From an uncultured Amylibacter sp. (GTDB lineage: Bacteria > Pseudomonadota > Alphaproteobacteria > Rhodobacterales > Rhodobacteraceae), in assembly GCA_905181935.1 (NCBI GenBank), contig CAJIZV010000001.1, positions 124,001 through 188,000 on the forward strand: a stretch of 64,000 nt of DNA, in the 5' to 3' direction. The translations under genes and the position numbers were made by a program. Positions within the stretch are counted from its first letter, which is position 1; the number at the start of each line of letters is the position of its first letter. Below, piece by piece: positions 9,281 to 18,617 of the stretch. The notes under the pieces were generated by a model. It was not told the origin of the DNA, searched no databases, and saw only the letters and a list, made by a program, of their open reading frames with translations.

Positions 9281-10105
9281 TTAAGATAATTTATTTTCTA
9301 CGCTTAATGCACTTACAAACCATCTTTGGAAGATTAAAATTAATATGAATGGTGGAATAATAGTCAGCATTGCAAATGCCATAGCCGGACCGGATCCCTG
9401 CCCAATCAGACGAATGCCACGTACTAATGTATAGAGTGTGTCATCGGTACTAATCATGAGTGGCCACAAATACTGATTCCATCCAATCATAAATGCAACC
9501 ACAAATATTGCTCCAGCCCGTGCAAAAGACAATGGCATTAATATGTCCCACGCGAATTTGAGTGGACCAGCTCCATCAAGCTGAGCAGCCTCTAATAGTT
9601 CTTCGGGTAAAATTAAAAAAAATTGTCGAAAAAAGAAAGTGCCTAAAGCAGCTGCTAATACAGGTAATATGATACCAATATGTGTATTAATCAGACCAAG
9701 ATTAGAGGTTATTTGAAAGGTTGGTAAAAACCGTGATTCCAAAGGAAATAAGAGAGTAATTAATACTAACCAAAATAATGTTGAAGCAAGGCGGAAACGA
9801 AAAAAAACCACTGAATATGCAGTAAAAAATGACAGTAATGTAGTCAAAACAGCAACGCCAATTGCAACTATGGTTGAGTTCATAAGCATTGCTAAGGGTG
9901 TAACTTGATCTGAAAACCCGCTTTCAAAATTAAGAACACTCCGGTAATTTTCAACTAAATAAGAACCAAATTTCATCTGCATACCATTGGTTCGCAAACT
10001 GTCAGTGCCCTGAGTGGACGAGAAAAACATGAGCGCTACAGGCGCTATCATAATGAAAACGCCTACAAGTAGAATAAAATGATTTATGAACCCACGAATA
10101 TTCAA
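9281..10105 (-). CDS. Second UgpE-like ABC permease, orphan
   Basis: 274 residues, clearly homologous to the UgpE encoded 1 kb away ([35 protein letters not shown]) but well diverged. It is followed by no binding protein, UgpA-like partner or ATPase of its own. Its start overlaps the stop of an inositol-monophosphatase-family gene (ATGA), so the two are co-transcribed. It may be the surviving piece of a second Ugp-type importer, or it may swap with UgpE in the complete transporter. Both are inferences. Six membrane helices and the EAA loop look intact, so it could be functional. Confidence 0.88.
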   Translation of the reverse strand: MNIRGFINHFILLVGVFIMIAPVALMFFSSTQGTDSLRTNGMQMKFGSYLVENYRSVLNFESGFSDQVTPLAMLMNSTIVAIGVAVLTTLLSFFTAYSVVFFRFRLASTLFWLVLITLLFPLESRFLPTFQITSNLGLINTHIGIILPVLAAALGTFFFRQFFLILPEELLEAAQLDGAGPLKFAWDILMPLSFARAGAIFVVAFMIGWNQYLWPLMISTDDTLYTLVRGIRLIGQGSGPAMAFAMLTIIPPFILILIFQRWFVSALSVENKLS

Positions 10106-10899
10106 GGTAAATATGCCTCATTTGCGATTTTGACCATCTCTTCAAAAACACCAGGACCAGATGCAACAACTCGCCCTCCGCTTATTAGCATATCGTTGGC
10201 ACTTTGATTTTCAATACAGCCACCAGCCTCAGCGATCAAAAGCTGTGCTGCCAAACAATCCCATGCATTCATATGAGGTTCAGCATAGCCAATCAATCGC
10301 CCTGCTGCCACATAAGATAACATTAATGCACCCGATGCATTACGATAAAATATTCCCCCACGCTCAACCAATTTTTCAATGTAAGATACAGTCAGCTTCG
10401 TCGCAGTGCGTCCATTCATTCCAATACCTGTACTTCCAACATCTAGGGAAGTTGAAGTTGAAACCTTCATAGGTTTACCATTCAAAAAAGCGCCTGTACC
10501 CATTGCGCCCCAAAACATTTCATTATGACTGGGTTCATATACGACGCCCAATTTAGTTTGATCATTATGAACGCAAGCAAGTACAACACACCATGATGGA
10601 ATTGCTGTTAGAAAATTTGCCGTTCCATCAATAGGGTCTATTACCCAAGTGTAGCCAGAATTACCTTCAACATTTGCATGTTCCTCGCCAACAATACCAT
10701 CATCTGGATAACTTTCAGCAATACATTCACGTATAAAAACTTCTACTTCCAAATCCGCATTCGAAACAAGATCTTGGGCACCCTTTTGTTGAACAATTAG
10801 ATCACCAATTGTTTCAAAATAAACTATGGCTTTTTCACCTGCTTTTTTTGTTAACTTTTTTGCAAAATCAAGTCGTGCTTGAATCTCTAAATCAGCCAT
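10102..10899 (-). CDS. Inositol-monophosphatase-family phosphatase
   Basis: 265 residues with both family signatures: WVIDPIDGTANFLTAIP near residue 81 (metal-binding Asp residues) and NAWDCLAAQLLIAEAGG near residue 216. GEEHA near residue 73 supplies the metal-binding Glu. Members are Mg-dependent and Li-sensitive phosphatases acting on myo-inositol phosphate, glycerol phosphates, histidinol phosphate or nucleotide derivatives. Pairing with a UgpE-like permease suggests dephosphorylation of an imported organophosphate, but the substrate cannot be read from the sequence. The 168-bp gap upstream to the rpiR gene is AT-rich. Confidence 0.9.
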   Translation of the reverse strand: MADLEIQARLDFAKKLTKKAGEKAIVYFETIGDLIVQQKGAQDLVSNADLEVEVFIRECIAESYPDDGIVGEEHANVEGNSGYTWVIDPIDGTANFLTAIPSWCVVLACVHNDQTKLGVVYEPSHNEMFWGAMGTGAFLNGKPMKVSTSTSLDVGSTGIGMNGRTATKLTVSYIEKLVERGGIFYRNASGALMLSYVAAGRLIGYAEPHMNAWDCLAAQLLIAEAGGCIENQSANDMLISGGRVVASGPGVFEEMVKIANEAYLP

Positions 10900-11067
10900 A
10901 ATTGAACACCTATAAAAATTAATTATAAAATGTTTATTACATAAATTTCAGTAAGTTAATATAGATTTATATTTAAATTTTATATTATATTTATAATAAA
11001 TTTTTAGAATTCTATTTATATATAACGCTTTATAAGGATAGCTACAAAAATTATTGAAATACTATTT

Positions 11068-11940
11068 TTAGGTGAATTTTCTGAATAATTTTGTCTGATC
11101 GAACATACTCTCCAACTCTTCCAAACGATCTTTAGTAATGTCCCAGCTGAGATTTTGAACAGATGAAATTAAAGTCTCTAACAACAAAAGAGGAATAGCG
11201 GTCGAATCCCATGCAGATGGTACAACGATCCTACTACTAAAGCTTATGTCTGCTAATTGATGAATTGGTGAACGCCACTGATCAGTAAATAAAATCAATT
11301 TAGCGCCTTTTGCGTGAGCCATTTCAGCAAGTTTTAGTGTATTGTTTTCATATCGACGCATATCAAAAATGATAAATACGTCATCTTTTTTTACATTCAA
11401 CAAATAATGTGGCCATGCGTTAGAAGTAGACTGAATATGAGTAATTTGTGGTCTTATTATCTGCATATGAAGAAATAAATATTCCGCTAAAGTATGTGTG
11501 ATACGGCCACCCACGATATATAAATGATGGCTGGAGTCAGCTATCATTTCACAAGCCTTATCAAAATCTTTAGGATCAATTTGACCCAGTGTGTTACGAA
11601 TGTTATTTATTACAGCATCTGTAAATCTATTTAATAGATGCTCTGATGGTGCGCCTTCTGCCCAAGTATCATGTTTAGCAATCGGGTTTTTCGCCTTTGC
11701 TTTTAGCTCCTCACGTAGTTCGGCTTGAAATTCAGGGTATCCCTTATAGCCAAGTTTTTGAACCATCCGAGATACAGTAGGAACTGATACTTTTGCATCC
11801 TTAGCCATTGTACTTAGTGGCCCAAGGCCAGATGATGGATAATTCTCCAAAATCAAATGTGCCAATTGCCGCTCAGCTCTAGTCAGGTCATTTAAGCGCT
11901 CCTGAATTCTATCAGAAATTGTAAATTGCAACTCTGCCAT
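11068..11940 (-). CDS. MurR/RpiR-family transcriptional regulator
   Basis: 290 residues. The N-terminal HTH_6 domain (about 1-80) includes LTRAERQLAHLILENYP and VSVPTVSRMVQKLGYKGYPE. A SIS domain (about 125-260) contains LYIVGGRITHTLAEYLF and AKGAKLILFTDQ. RpiR proteins sense a phosphosugar or related ligand through the SIS domain. It is divergent from the N-formylglutamate amidohydrolase/TRAP operon, 120 bp away, and probably controls that operon. A TTGACA at 12014-12019 lies in the gap on the plus strand. It could also act on the minus-strand phosphatase/permease pair. Confidence 0.9.
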   Translation of the reverse strand: MAELQFTISDRIQERLNDLTRAERQLAHLILENYPSSGLGPLSTMAKDAKVSVPTVSRMVQKLGYKGYPEFQAELREELKAKAKNPIAKHDTWAEGAPSEHLLNRFTDAVINNIRNTLGQIDPKDFDKACEMIADSSHHLYIVGGRITHTLAEYLFLHMQIIRPQITHIQSTSNAWPHYLLNVKKDDVFIIFDMRRYENNTLKLAEMAHAKGAKLILFTDQWRSPIHQLADISFSSRIVVPSAWDSTAIPLLLLETLISSVQNLSWDITKDRLEELESMFDQTKLFRKFT

Positions 11941-12060
11941 TGATCACTCCTCTTATTTTGATAGAAAAAATAACAATTAATAAATAAATGTTGTTTAATT
12001 TTTCATATTAGTGTTGACAAATCACTGTTTTGCCAAGAAGTTTATATTAATGGAGACGAA

Positions 12061-12840
12061 ATGTCACAAATTAATATAAACACAATGGAGAATGATATCG
12101 TAATAAAAAATATTACTAGCCCATCTTCCGTTGTGCTTGTATGCGAACATGCATCTCACCATATTCCTGCTTCATTTGATGCATTGGGGCTTTCACAAAA
12201 CAATCGTAAAAGCCATGCGGTTTGGGATATAGGTGCGTTAGCAGTTGCAGAACAGCTATCAAAGATATTAGGCGCTGCACTGGTCGCAAGCGAAGTATCA
12301 AGATTGGTATATGACTGTAACCGTCCGCCTACTTCGTCTGATGCAATACCTTCAAGAAGTGAAATTATTGACGTACCCGGTAATAGAAATTTAAGTCAAT
12401 TACAACGTGATGAGCGTGCTGAAGAATTTTATTCTCCATTTAAATCAGAACTTAGCAATACAATTAAACAAACCAAAAATCCTGTACTAATAACAATTCA
12501 CAGCTTCACACCCACTTTTCATGGCAAAACAAGATCTGTGGAAATCGGTATTTTACATGACACTGATACAAGGCTTGCAAATGCAATGCTTGCTATAGCA
12601 GAAAAAAACACAACTGCTGATGTAAGGCGCAATGAACCTTATGGACCAGAGCATGGAGTAACGCACACACTAAAAGAACATGCCATCAAGGAAAAGTATT
12701 TAAATGTAATGCTAGAAATACGTAATGATTTAATTTCTACCCTTGAACAGCAAGAAGCCATGGCTACCCTTATCTCTAGATGGGTCGTAGATGCGTTCGA
12801 AAACCTAAATGAACCAGGAGTTGTCCAATGTCAGGCATAA
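12061..12840 (+). CDS. N-formylglutamate amidohydrolase family protein
   Basis: 259 residues, PF05013 family. Family features include VVLVCEHASHHIP (about 23-35), SRLVYDCNRPP, TIHSFTPTFHG and the late EIRNDL. Characterised members are Zn-dependent amidases that release glutamate from N-formylglutamate. Here the neighbours (TRAP importer, glutamine-synthetase-like ligase, ALDH, ADH) contain no histidine-degradation genes, so a gamma-glutamyl amide may be the true substrate; that is inference. The start at 12061 has a GGAG site 6 bp upstream. The 3' end overlaps the dctQ start by 13 bp, showing co-transcription. Confidence 0.85.
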   Translation: MSQININTMENDIVIKNITSPSSVVLVCEHASHHIPASFDALGLSQNNRKSHAVWDIGALAVAEQLSKILGAALVASEVSRLVYDCNRPPTSSDAIPSRSEIIDVPGNRNLSQLQRDERAEEFYSPFKSELSNTIKQTKNPVLITIHSFTPTFHGKTRSVEIGILHDTDTRLANAMLAIAEKNTTADVRRNEPYGPEHGVTHTLKEHAIKEKYLNVMLEIRNDLISTLEQQEAMATLISRWVVDAFENLNEPGVVQCQA

Positions 12841-13397
12841 TTCGTGGCTATATCCGCATTGTTGATGTCATAAACTTACGTGTTGGACGGATAATGATGT
12901 ATGGTATTTTTGCTCTAATGGCTATTCTATTTTGGTCATCGGTAAGTAAGACATTTTTTGTACCATCTCTCTGGACACTCGAAATGGCACAATTTGTAAT
13001 GGTAGCATATTATATCCTTGGAGGGCCATATTCAATTCAACTGGGCTCAAACGTAAGGATGGATTTACTTTATGGGGAATGGTCACTTCGTAAGAAGGCT
13101 TGGTTTGACTTATTAACTGTTACTTTCCTCATTTTTTATCTTTGTGTTTTACTATACGGTGCCGTGAGCTCAACTGCTTATTCCTTGGGGTATTGGGGAA
13201 CAACTCCATTTTCCTTTTTTGGCGGTTTAATTACAGGTGCAGAAGAGATTGGTCGTATGGAGCGATCATCAACAGCCTGGCGTCCATACCTTTGGCCAAT
13301 CAAAACAATTATGATTATTGGTATGTTTCTAATGCTCCTCCAATGTATTTCTGAACTCTTAAAAGATTTTCTGCGTATTAAAGGTGAGGTAATCTGA
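12828..13397 (+). CDS. TRAP transporter small membrane subunit (DctQ type)
   Basis: 189 residues with about four hydrophobic helices. The pattern around residue 45 (PSLWTLEMAQFVMVAYYILGG) and the segment that follows (YSIQLGSNVRMDLLY) is typical of DctQ. It associates with the large DctM subunit in the inner membrane. It overlaps the upstream amidohydrolase gene and ends in TGATG, sharing one base with the dctM start. The family supports an organic acid, amine or similar substrate. Confidence 0.88.
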   Translation: MSGIIRGYIRIVDVINLRVGRIMMYGIFALMAILFWSSVSKTFFVPSLWTLEMAQFVMVAYYILGGPYSIQLGSNVRMDLLYGEWSLRKKAWFDLLTVTFLIFYLCVLLYGAVSSTAYSLGYWGTTPFSFFGGLITGAEEIGRMERSSTAWRPYLWPIKTIMIIGMFLMLLQCISELLKDFLRIKGEVI

Positions 13398-14729
13398 TGT
13401 CATATGAATTGATTGCAACACTTATGTTCTCGTCTATGATGTTAATGCTTTTAACTGGGCAGCGCGTCTTTGGTGCGATCGGGTTTATCGCAGTTGTTGC
13501 CGCACTTTTTTTATGGGGCGATAAGGGTGGATTTGATCTTGGGTTCTCTGCAGCGATGAAGCTAATGAAATGGTACCCATTACTGACACTGCCTATGTTT
13601 ATCTTTATGGGTTATGTTCTATCGGAAAGCAAAATTGCAGACGATCTTTATAAAATGTTTCATGTCTGGATGGGCGGTCTGCGCGGTGGACTTGCAATTG
13701 GAACAATTGGTTTGATGGTACTAATTTCAGCTATGAATGGTCTCAGTGTAGCCGGCATGGCTATTGGCTCAACCATCGCATTACCAGAACTTTTGAAGCG
13801 GGGGTACGATAAGAGGATGGTAACGGGGGTTATTCAGGCTGGATCAAGCTTAGGCATCTTAGTCCCCCCTTCCGTAGTACTCGTTCTCTATGCGATGATA
13901 GCTAGACAACCTGTGGGTCAACTTTGGTTGGCGGGAGTTATACCAGGCTTGATGATGGCGGGTTTATTCATAGTTTATATAGTAGTTCGCTGCCGTATTA
14001 ACCCCATACTTGGACCAGTTTTAGACGAAAAAGAACGCAATATTCCACATGCTGAAAAAATGCAGTTACTGCGTGCTGGATTACTTCCAGTTGGTATTTT
14101 TGCAGTAATGATGGTGCCATTTGTAAATGGCTGGGCTTCGCTTGTTGAGAGCTCCGCAATTGGTGCATTAGCAGCATTTCTGGCCGCAGTCCTAAAAGGG
14201 CGCATGACACGCCAAGTATTCGAAAATACTTTGCGTAATACCTTGGGCATTACCTGCATGTTTATGTGGATTATTTTAGCTGCACTTGCATTTGGTGCAG
14301 TTTTTGATGGTCTTGGGGCAGTAAAAGCCATCGAAAGTATTTTTACAGAACGCTTAAATCTTAGTCCCATGGACAATATTAATATTGATGCAGCTCAGCT
14401 TTATATTAATGGGGACATTCCTTGACGATACAGCCATGCTTGTGATTGTCGCGCCACTGTACGTTCCGCTTGTTGGCGAGCTTGGTTTTGATCTTAATCT
14501 GGTACGGAATCCTTTACACTATAACAACTCAGATAGCATATATGACGCCACCATTCGGCTATAATCTATTTTTGATGCGAGCCATGGCACCTCCAGAAAT
14601 ATCACTTCGTGATATTTATTCATCCATTACCCCATTCGTGATTCATCATGGTCTTTGCGCTTGCATCTAGTCATGACTTTCCCAAATATCGCCACGTGGC
14701 TTCCTGATTATGTTTACAATAAACCCTAG
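13397..14729 (+). pseudogene. TRAP transporter large membrane subunit (DctM type) with four +1 indels at the 3' end
   Basis: The first 324 codons read as a normal DctM, with LPMFIFMGYVLSE, SVAGMAIGSTIALPELLKRG and GILVPPSVVLVLYAMI. The frame is then broken four times within 300 bp, each by one extra base: A14369, A14496, C14644 and T14666. Removing them restores SPWTILILMQLSFILMGTF, GFDLIWYGILYTITTQIAYM, TPPFGYNLFLMRAM and MTFPNIATWLPDYVYNKP with a TAG at 14727-14729. All pieces still look conserved, so the damage is very recent or reflects insertion-type sequencing error. As written, the protein would end at 14425 and lack its last membrane helices, probably disabling the transporter. Confidence 0.85.
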
Positions 14730-14775
14730 AAGAATCACATCAAAGTGATCGAAAAATCAACCAAGGAGAGAAGAA

Positions 14776-15807
14776 ATGACTTCAAGACGTAAATTTATCC
14801 AAGGAGCAGCTATTGCTCCCGCAGCTGCACTTGCAACACCTGCACTTGCCCAAAGTACTATTAAATGGCGAATGCAGACCTATGCTGGCGCTGCTTTAGC
14901 TGCAGAGGTAATTGTTCCTGCAATCAAAATGTTTAATAAGATTGCTGGCGATCGCATGCAAATTGAATTGTTTTTTGCAGACCAATTAGTTCCAACTGGT
15001 GAACTATTTCAAGCTATGCAACGTGGTACAATCGACGCGGTTCAATCAGATGACGACTCAATGGCATCACCTACAGATGTTACAGTATTTGGAGGGTACT
15101 TCCCATTTGGGTCTCGCTATTCATTGGATGTTCCTGTTTTATTTAACCAATATGGGCTAAATGAAATTTGGGATGAAGAGTATTCAAAAGTAGGCGTTAA
15201 GCACATCTCAGCCGGCGCATGGGACCCTTGCCACTTCGCAACCAAAGATCCAATCCGCAGCCTTGAAGACTTAAAAGGTAAGCGAATTATGACATTCCCA
15301 ACTGCTGGTCGCTTTTTAACCCAGTTTGGCGTTGTTCCCGTAAACTTACCTTGGGAAGATATCGAAGTTGCTGTTCAGACAGGCGAACTTGACGGCATCG
15401 CGTGGTCAGGTATCACAGAGGATTATACTGTCGGTTGGGCTGATGTAACCAACTACTTTTTAACCAATAATATCTCAGGTGCTTGGGCTGGATCTTTCTT
15501 TGCCAACATGGATCGCTGGAACGAACTTCCTGAGGATCTTCAAACATTGTTCCGCGTTTGCTGTGACCAGTCACATTATTATCGTCAGTGGTGGTACTGG
15601 GGTGGTGAAGCTAACCTGCGCGTCAACGGCCCAAAAATGGAGTTAACTACAATTCCAGACGAAGAATGGGCAACTGTAGAAGATGCAGCACATGTATTTT
15701 GGGAAGAAATCGCAGCTGAATCTGATGTTAAACGTCGTGTTGTAGAAATATTCAAAAAATACAACGCTGATATGGTAAAAGCTGGTCGTCCTTACCGATA
15801 CGGTTAA
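14776..15807 (+). CDS. TRAP transporter periplasmic binding protein (DctP type)
   Basis: 343 residues. The N-terminus has a twin-arginine style signal (SRRKFIQGAAIAP, ending at LAQ near residue 26), as in many marine DctP proteins. The body has the DctP hallmarks LKGKRIMTFPTAGRFLTQFG near residue 170 and QTGELDGIAWSG. It is rich in aromatic residues near the end (HYYRQWWYWGG), typical of the subfamily related to FcbT/SMP-type binding proteins. It captures the substrate for DctQM. AAGGAGAG precedes the ATG. A strong hairpin follows before the synthetase gene. The substrate is unknown. Confidence 0.92.
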   Translation: MTSRRKFIQGAAIAPAAALATPALAQSTIKWRMQTYAGAALAAEVIVPAIKMFNKIAGDRMQIELFFADQLVPTGELFQAMQRGTIDAVQSDDDSMASPTDVTVFGGYFPFGSRYSLDVPVLFNQYGLNEIWDEEYSKVGVKHISAGAWDPCHFATKDPIRSLEDLKGKRIMTFPTAGRFLTQFGVVPVNLPWEDIEVAVQTGELDGIAWSGITEDYTVGWADVTNYFLTNNISGAWAGSFFANMDRWNELPEDLQTLFRVCCDQSHYYRQWWYWGGEANLRVNGPKMELTTIPDEEWATVEDAAHVFWEEIAAESDVKRRVVEIFKKYNADMVKAGRPYRYG

Positions 15808-15815
15808 TATAACTT

Positions 15816-15846
15816 TATTAGGGGCTGCTATTTGTTGCCCCTAATA
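15816..15846 (+). terminator. Intercistronic hairpin after dctP
   Basis: TATTAGGGGC (15816-15825) pairs with GCCCCTAATA (15837-15846). It lies between dctP and the glutamine-synthetase-like gene, which appear to be one operon, and has only a weak T-run downstream. It likely reduces read-through or protects the dctP message. A similar element follows ugpB. Confidence 0.7.
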
Positions 15847-15869
15847 GTCCTAATAAAAGTGAAAAAAAT

Positions 15870-17234
15870 ATGCCAAAGAATATGTCTTTTGAACAATTAA
15901 AATCTAAGGTTACAGATGGGTCTATTGATACTGTCCTAGTATGCTTTGTAGACATGCAGGGCAGACTGATGGGTAAACGCTTTCATGGCGTAAATTTTGT
16001 TGAAACCTCGTTTGAGGAAACCCATTGCTGTAATTACCTTTTAGCCACTGACCTTGAGATGGCAACACCTGATGGTTATGCCTCAACAAGCTGGCAATCT
16101 GGATATGGTGATTATGTGATGAAGCCAGATTTGACAACCATACGACCAGTACCTTGGCTTGAAGGTTCCGCTATGGTTTTATGTGACATCTTAGATCACC
16201 ATAATTACCAACCCATCGCCCATTCCCCACGTGCTATACTCAAGAAGCAAATTTCTCTATTTGAAGCTTTAGGTTTTGAAGCTAAAATGGCAACTGAACT
16301 TGAATTTTTCTTATTTGAAAAAAGTTTTGATGACATTCGTAAAGACGGCTTTCGTCATCTAGAGCCAATTAGTGGATACAATGAAGATTACCACATTATG
16401 CAGACCACAAAAGAGGAATGTGTAATGCGGCCAATACGCAACCACCTCTTTGCCGCTGGCCTACCCATTGAAAATACAAAAGGCGAAGCCGAGGCTGGGC
16501 AAGAGGAACTTAATATTCGTTACTCTCCTGCATTAGATTGTGCTGATTATCACTCTTTTGCCAAACACGCTATCAAAGAAATTTCTTGGCAACATGGGCG
16601 AGCGGCAACTTTCTTGCCCAAGTGGGACAAGGACCGCGCTGGATCATCTAGTCATGTCCATCAATCTCTTTGGAAAGATGGGAAACCAGCATTTTTTGAT
16701 AAGTCAGCCAAATATGGCATGTCCAAATTGATGGGCCACTATATGGCTGGCCTTATAAAGTACGCGCCAGATTATACATATTTTCTTGCTCCGTATATCA
16801 ACAGCTATAAACGCTTTGCCAAAGGAACATTTGCTCCAACTAAAACAGTTTGGTCAGTGGATAATCGTACTGCAGGATTTCGACTGTGTGGAGAAGGTAC
16901 AAAAGGCGTGCGGGTTGAATGCCGAATTAGTGGTTCTGACATAAACCCCTATCTAGCACAAGCTGTCATGTTAGCTGCTGGTCTCAAAGGTATTAAAGAC
17001 AAACTGGTGCTGTCCCCTGCCACTACTGGCGATATATACGAAGACACAAAGGCAGCAGATATACCCCAAACGTTACGTGCAGCAACAGAAACTCTACGTA
17101 ATTCTAGTTTTTTGCGTGAAGCATTGAGCGATGCTGTTGTAGACCATTACATACGCGCTGCAGAATGGGAACAAGAAGAATTTGACCGTGTAGTGACTGA
17201 TTGGGAAATTGCACGCGGTTTTGAAAGGGCATAA
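15870..17234 (+). CDS. Glutamine-synthetase-family ligase (gamma-glutamyl-amine synthetase type)
   Basis: 454 residues, class I GS fold without the regulatory features of housekeeping GlnA. Active-site elements visible are ATELEFFLF (about 135), EAEAGQEELN (about 205), SSSHVHQSLW (about 266), NRTAGFRLCG (about 332) and VECRISGSDINPYL (about 350). The closest recognised relatives are PuuA/GlmA/IpuC-like enzymes that join glutamate to an amine using ATP. The setting (importer upstream, ALDH and alcohol dehydrogenase downstream) supports glutamylation of an imported amine rather than ammonia assimilation. Amine identity is not determinable here. The next gene starts 4 bp after the stop. Confidence 0.85.
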   Translation: MPKNMSFEQLKSKVTDGSIDTVLVCFVDMQGRLMGKRFHGVNFVETSFEETHCCNYLLATDLEMATPDGYASTSWQSGYGDYVMKPDLTTIRPVPWLEGSAMVLCDILDHHNYQPIAHSPRAILKKQISLFEALGFEAKMATELEFFLFEKSFDDIRKDGFRHLEPISGYNEDYHIMQTTKEECVMRPIRNHLFAAGLPIENTKGEAEAGQEELNIRYSPALDCADYHSFAKHAIKEISWQHGRAATFLPKWDKDRAGSSSHVHQSLWKDGKPAFFDKSAKYGMSKLMGHYMAGLIKYAPDYTYFLAPYINSYKRFAKGTFAPTKTVWSVDNRTAGFRLCGEGTKGVRVECRISGSDINPYLAQAVMLAAGLKGIKDKLVLSPATTGDIYEDTKAADIPQTLRAATETLRNSSFLREALSDAVVDHYIRAAEWEQEEFDRVVTDWEIARGFERA

Positions 17235-17238
17235 AGCT

Positions 17239-18612
17239 ATGGCTATACAATGCATATCTCCTATTGATGGCTCAGTTTACGCGGAACGCGCAACTTTGTC
17301 TAAAAGTGAAGCGTCCGCTGCAGTAACTCGCGCGACTTTTGCACAAACACTTTGGGCTGCACGCCCACTAAATGAGCGCATCAAATTAGTCCAAGCTGGT
17401 GTTGCTGCTATTGGCGCAATGAACGATCAAATTGTTCTAGAATTAGCGCACCAAATGGGTCGCCCAGTTCGCTATGGTGGTGAATTTAGCGGATTTAACG
17501 AACGAGCATCTTATATGGCAGATATCGCTCATGAAGCATTGGCGCCAATCGAGGTTGAGAATAGCAATTCATTTTGTCGTATAATTAAGCGCATACCTCA
17601 TGGTTTAGTCTTGGTTGTAGCGCCTTGGAATTACCCCTACATGACAGCAATAAATACTGTTGCTCCAGCTTTAATAGCTGGTAACGCAGTTATGTTAAAA
17701 CATGCATCACAAACCCCATTAGTCGGTGAACAAATGGCGGCAGCTTTTCACTCTGTAGGAATACCTGAAGATGTGTTTCAAAATGTGTTCCTCGATCATG
17801 AAGTAACTTTGGGGCTAATTAGCAATCGTGCCTTTGGTTTTGTCAATTTTACTGGCTCAGTTAATGGAGGCAAGGCGATTGAAGCTGCGGCAAGTGGGAC
17901 GTTTACTAATATCGCATTAGAACTAGGCGGCAAAGATCCTGGTTATGTTATGGAAGATGCAAACTTAGATGCAGCAGTAGATACCCTAATTGATGGTGCC
18001 ATGTTTAACTCTGGCCAATGTTGTTGTGGGATTGAACGTATTTATGTCCATGAAAGCCTATTTAATGATTTTATCGAAAAAGCTGTAGCTATTGTAAACC
18101 AATATAAGCTTGGTAATCCTTTAAAACCTGAGACCACACTAGGGCCAATGGCCCATGAACGCTTTGCCAAAGAAGTCCGTGAACAAACAGCCGATGCAAT
18201 TGCTGCAGGTGCAAAGGCCCATATTAACTCTTCAGATTTTCCTGAAGATGAAGGGGCGTATCTCATGCCCCAAATCTTAACCAATGTGACTCATGACATG
18301 CGTGTTATGAGAGAAGAGAGCTTTGGCCCAGTAGTAGGTATCATGTCTGTTAAAGATGACGCTGAGGCAATACGCTTAATGAATGACAGTAACTTCGGCC
18401 TAACTGCTTCCTTGTGGACCAAGGACGTTGATCGTGCTGAAGCCATCGCAGATCAAATCGAGACTGGCACTGTATTTATGAATCGCGCCGACTATCTTGA
18501 CCCAGGCCTATGCTGGACTGGATGTAAAGACACAGGACGTGGGGGTGGCCTTTCTGTTATCGGCTATCATAATCTTACACGTCCAAAATCATATCACTTT
18601 AAAAAGGATTAA
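17239..18612 (+). CDS. NAD(P)+-dependent aldehyde dehydrogenase
   Basis: 457 residues from ATG 17239; GAAAGGG upstream supports this start over an earlier in-frame ATG inside the synthetase gene. Key features are VVAPWNYPYMTAIN (about 122), FTGSVNGGKAIE, ELGGKDPGYVMED with the general-base Glu, and the nucleophile region FNSGQCCCGIERIYV, where three cysteines stand together. Typical family length is slightly greater (about 475-500). It should oxidise an aldehyde made by the adjacent alcohol dehydrogenase or from an amine-derived intermediate. Tight spacing on both sides indicates one operon. Confidence 0.9.
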   Translation: MAIQCISPIDGSVYAERATLSKSEASAAVTRATFAQTLWAARPLNERIKLVQAGVAAIGAMNDQIVLELAHQMGRPVRYGGEFSGFNERASYMADIAHEALAPIEVENSNSFCRIIKRIPHGLVLVVAPWNYPYMTAINTVAPALIAGNAVMLKHASQTPLVGEQMAAAFHSVGIPEDVFQNVFLDHEVTLGLISNRAFGFVNFTGSVNGGKAIEAAASGTFTNIALELGGKDPGYVMEDANLDAAVDTLIDGAMFNSGQCCCGIERIYVHESLFNDFIEKAVAIVNQYKLGNPLKPETTLGPMAHERFAKEVREQTADAIAAGAKAHINSSDFPEDEGAYLMPQILTNVTHDMRVMREESFGPVVGIMSVKDDAEAIRLMNDSNFGLTASLWTKDVDRAEAIADQIETGTVFMNRADYLDPGLCWTGCKDTGRGGGLSVIGYHNLTRPKSYHFKKD

Positions 18613-18617
18613 AGACA

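Noticed and set aside
13397..14729. Programmed +1 frameshifting in dctM
   Set aside because: Four separate shifts would be needed, without slippery sites or stimulatory structures in common; insertion errors or decay explain it better.
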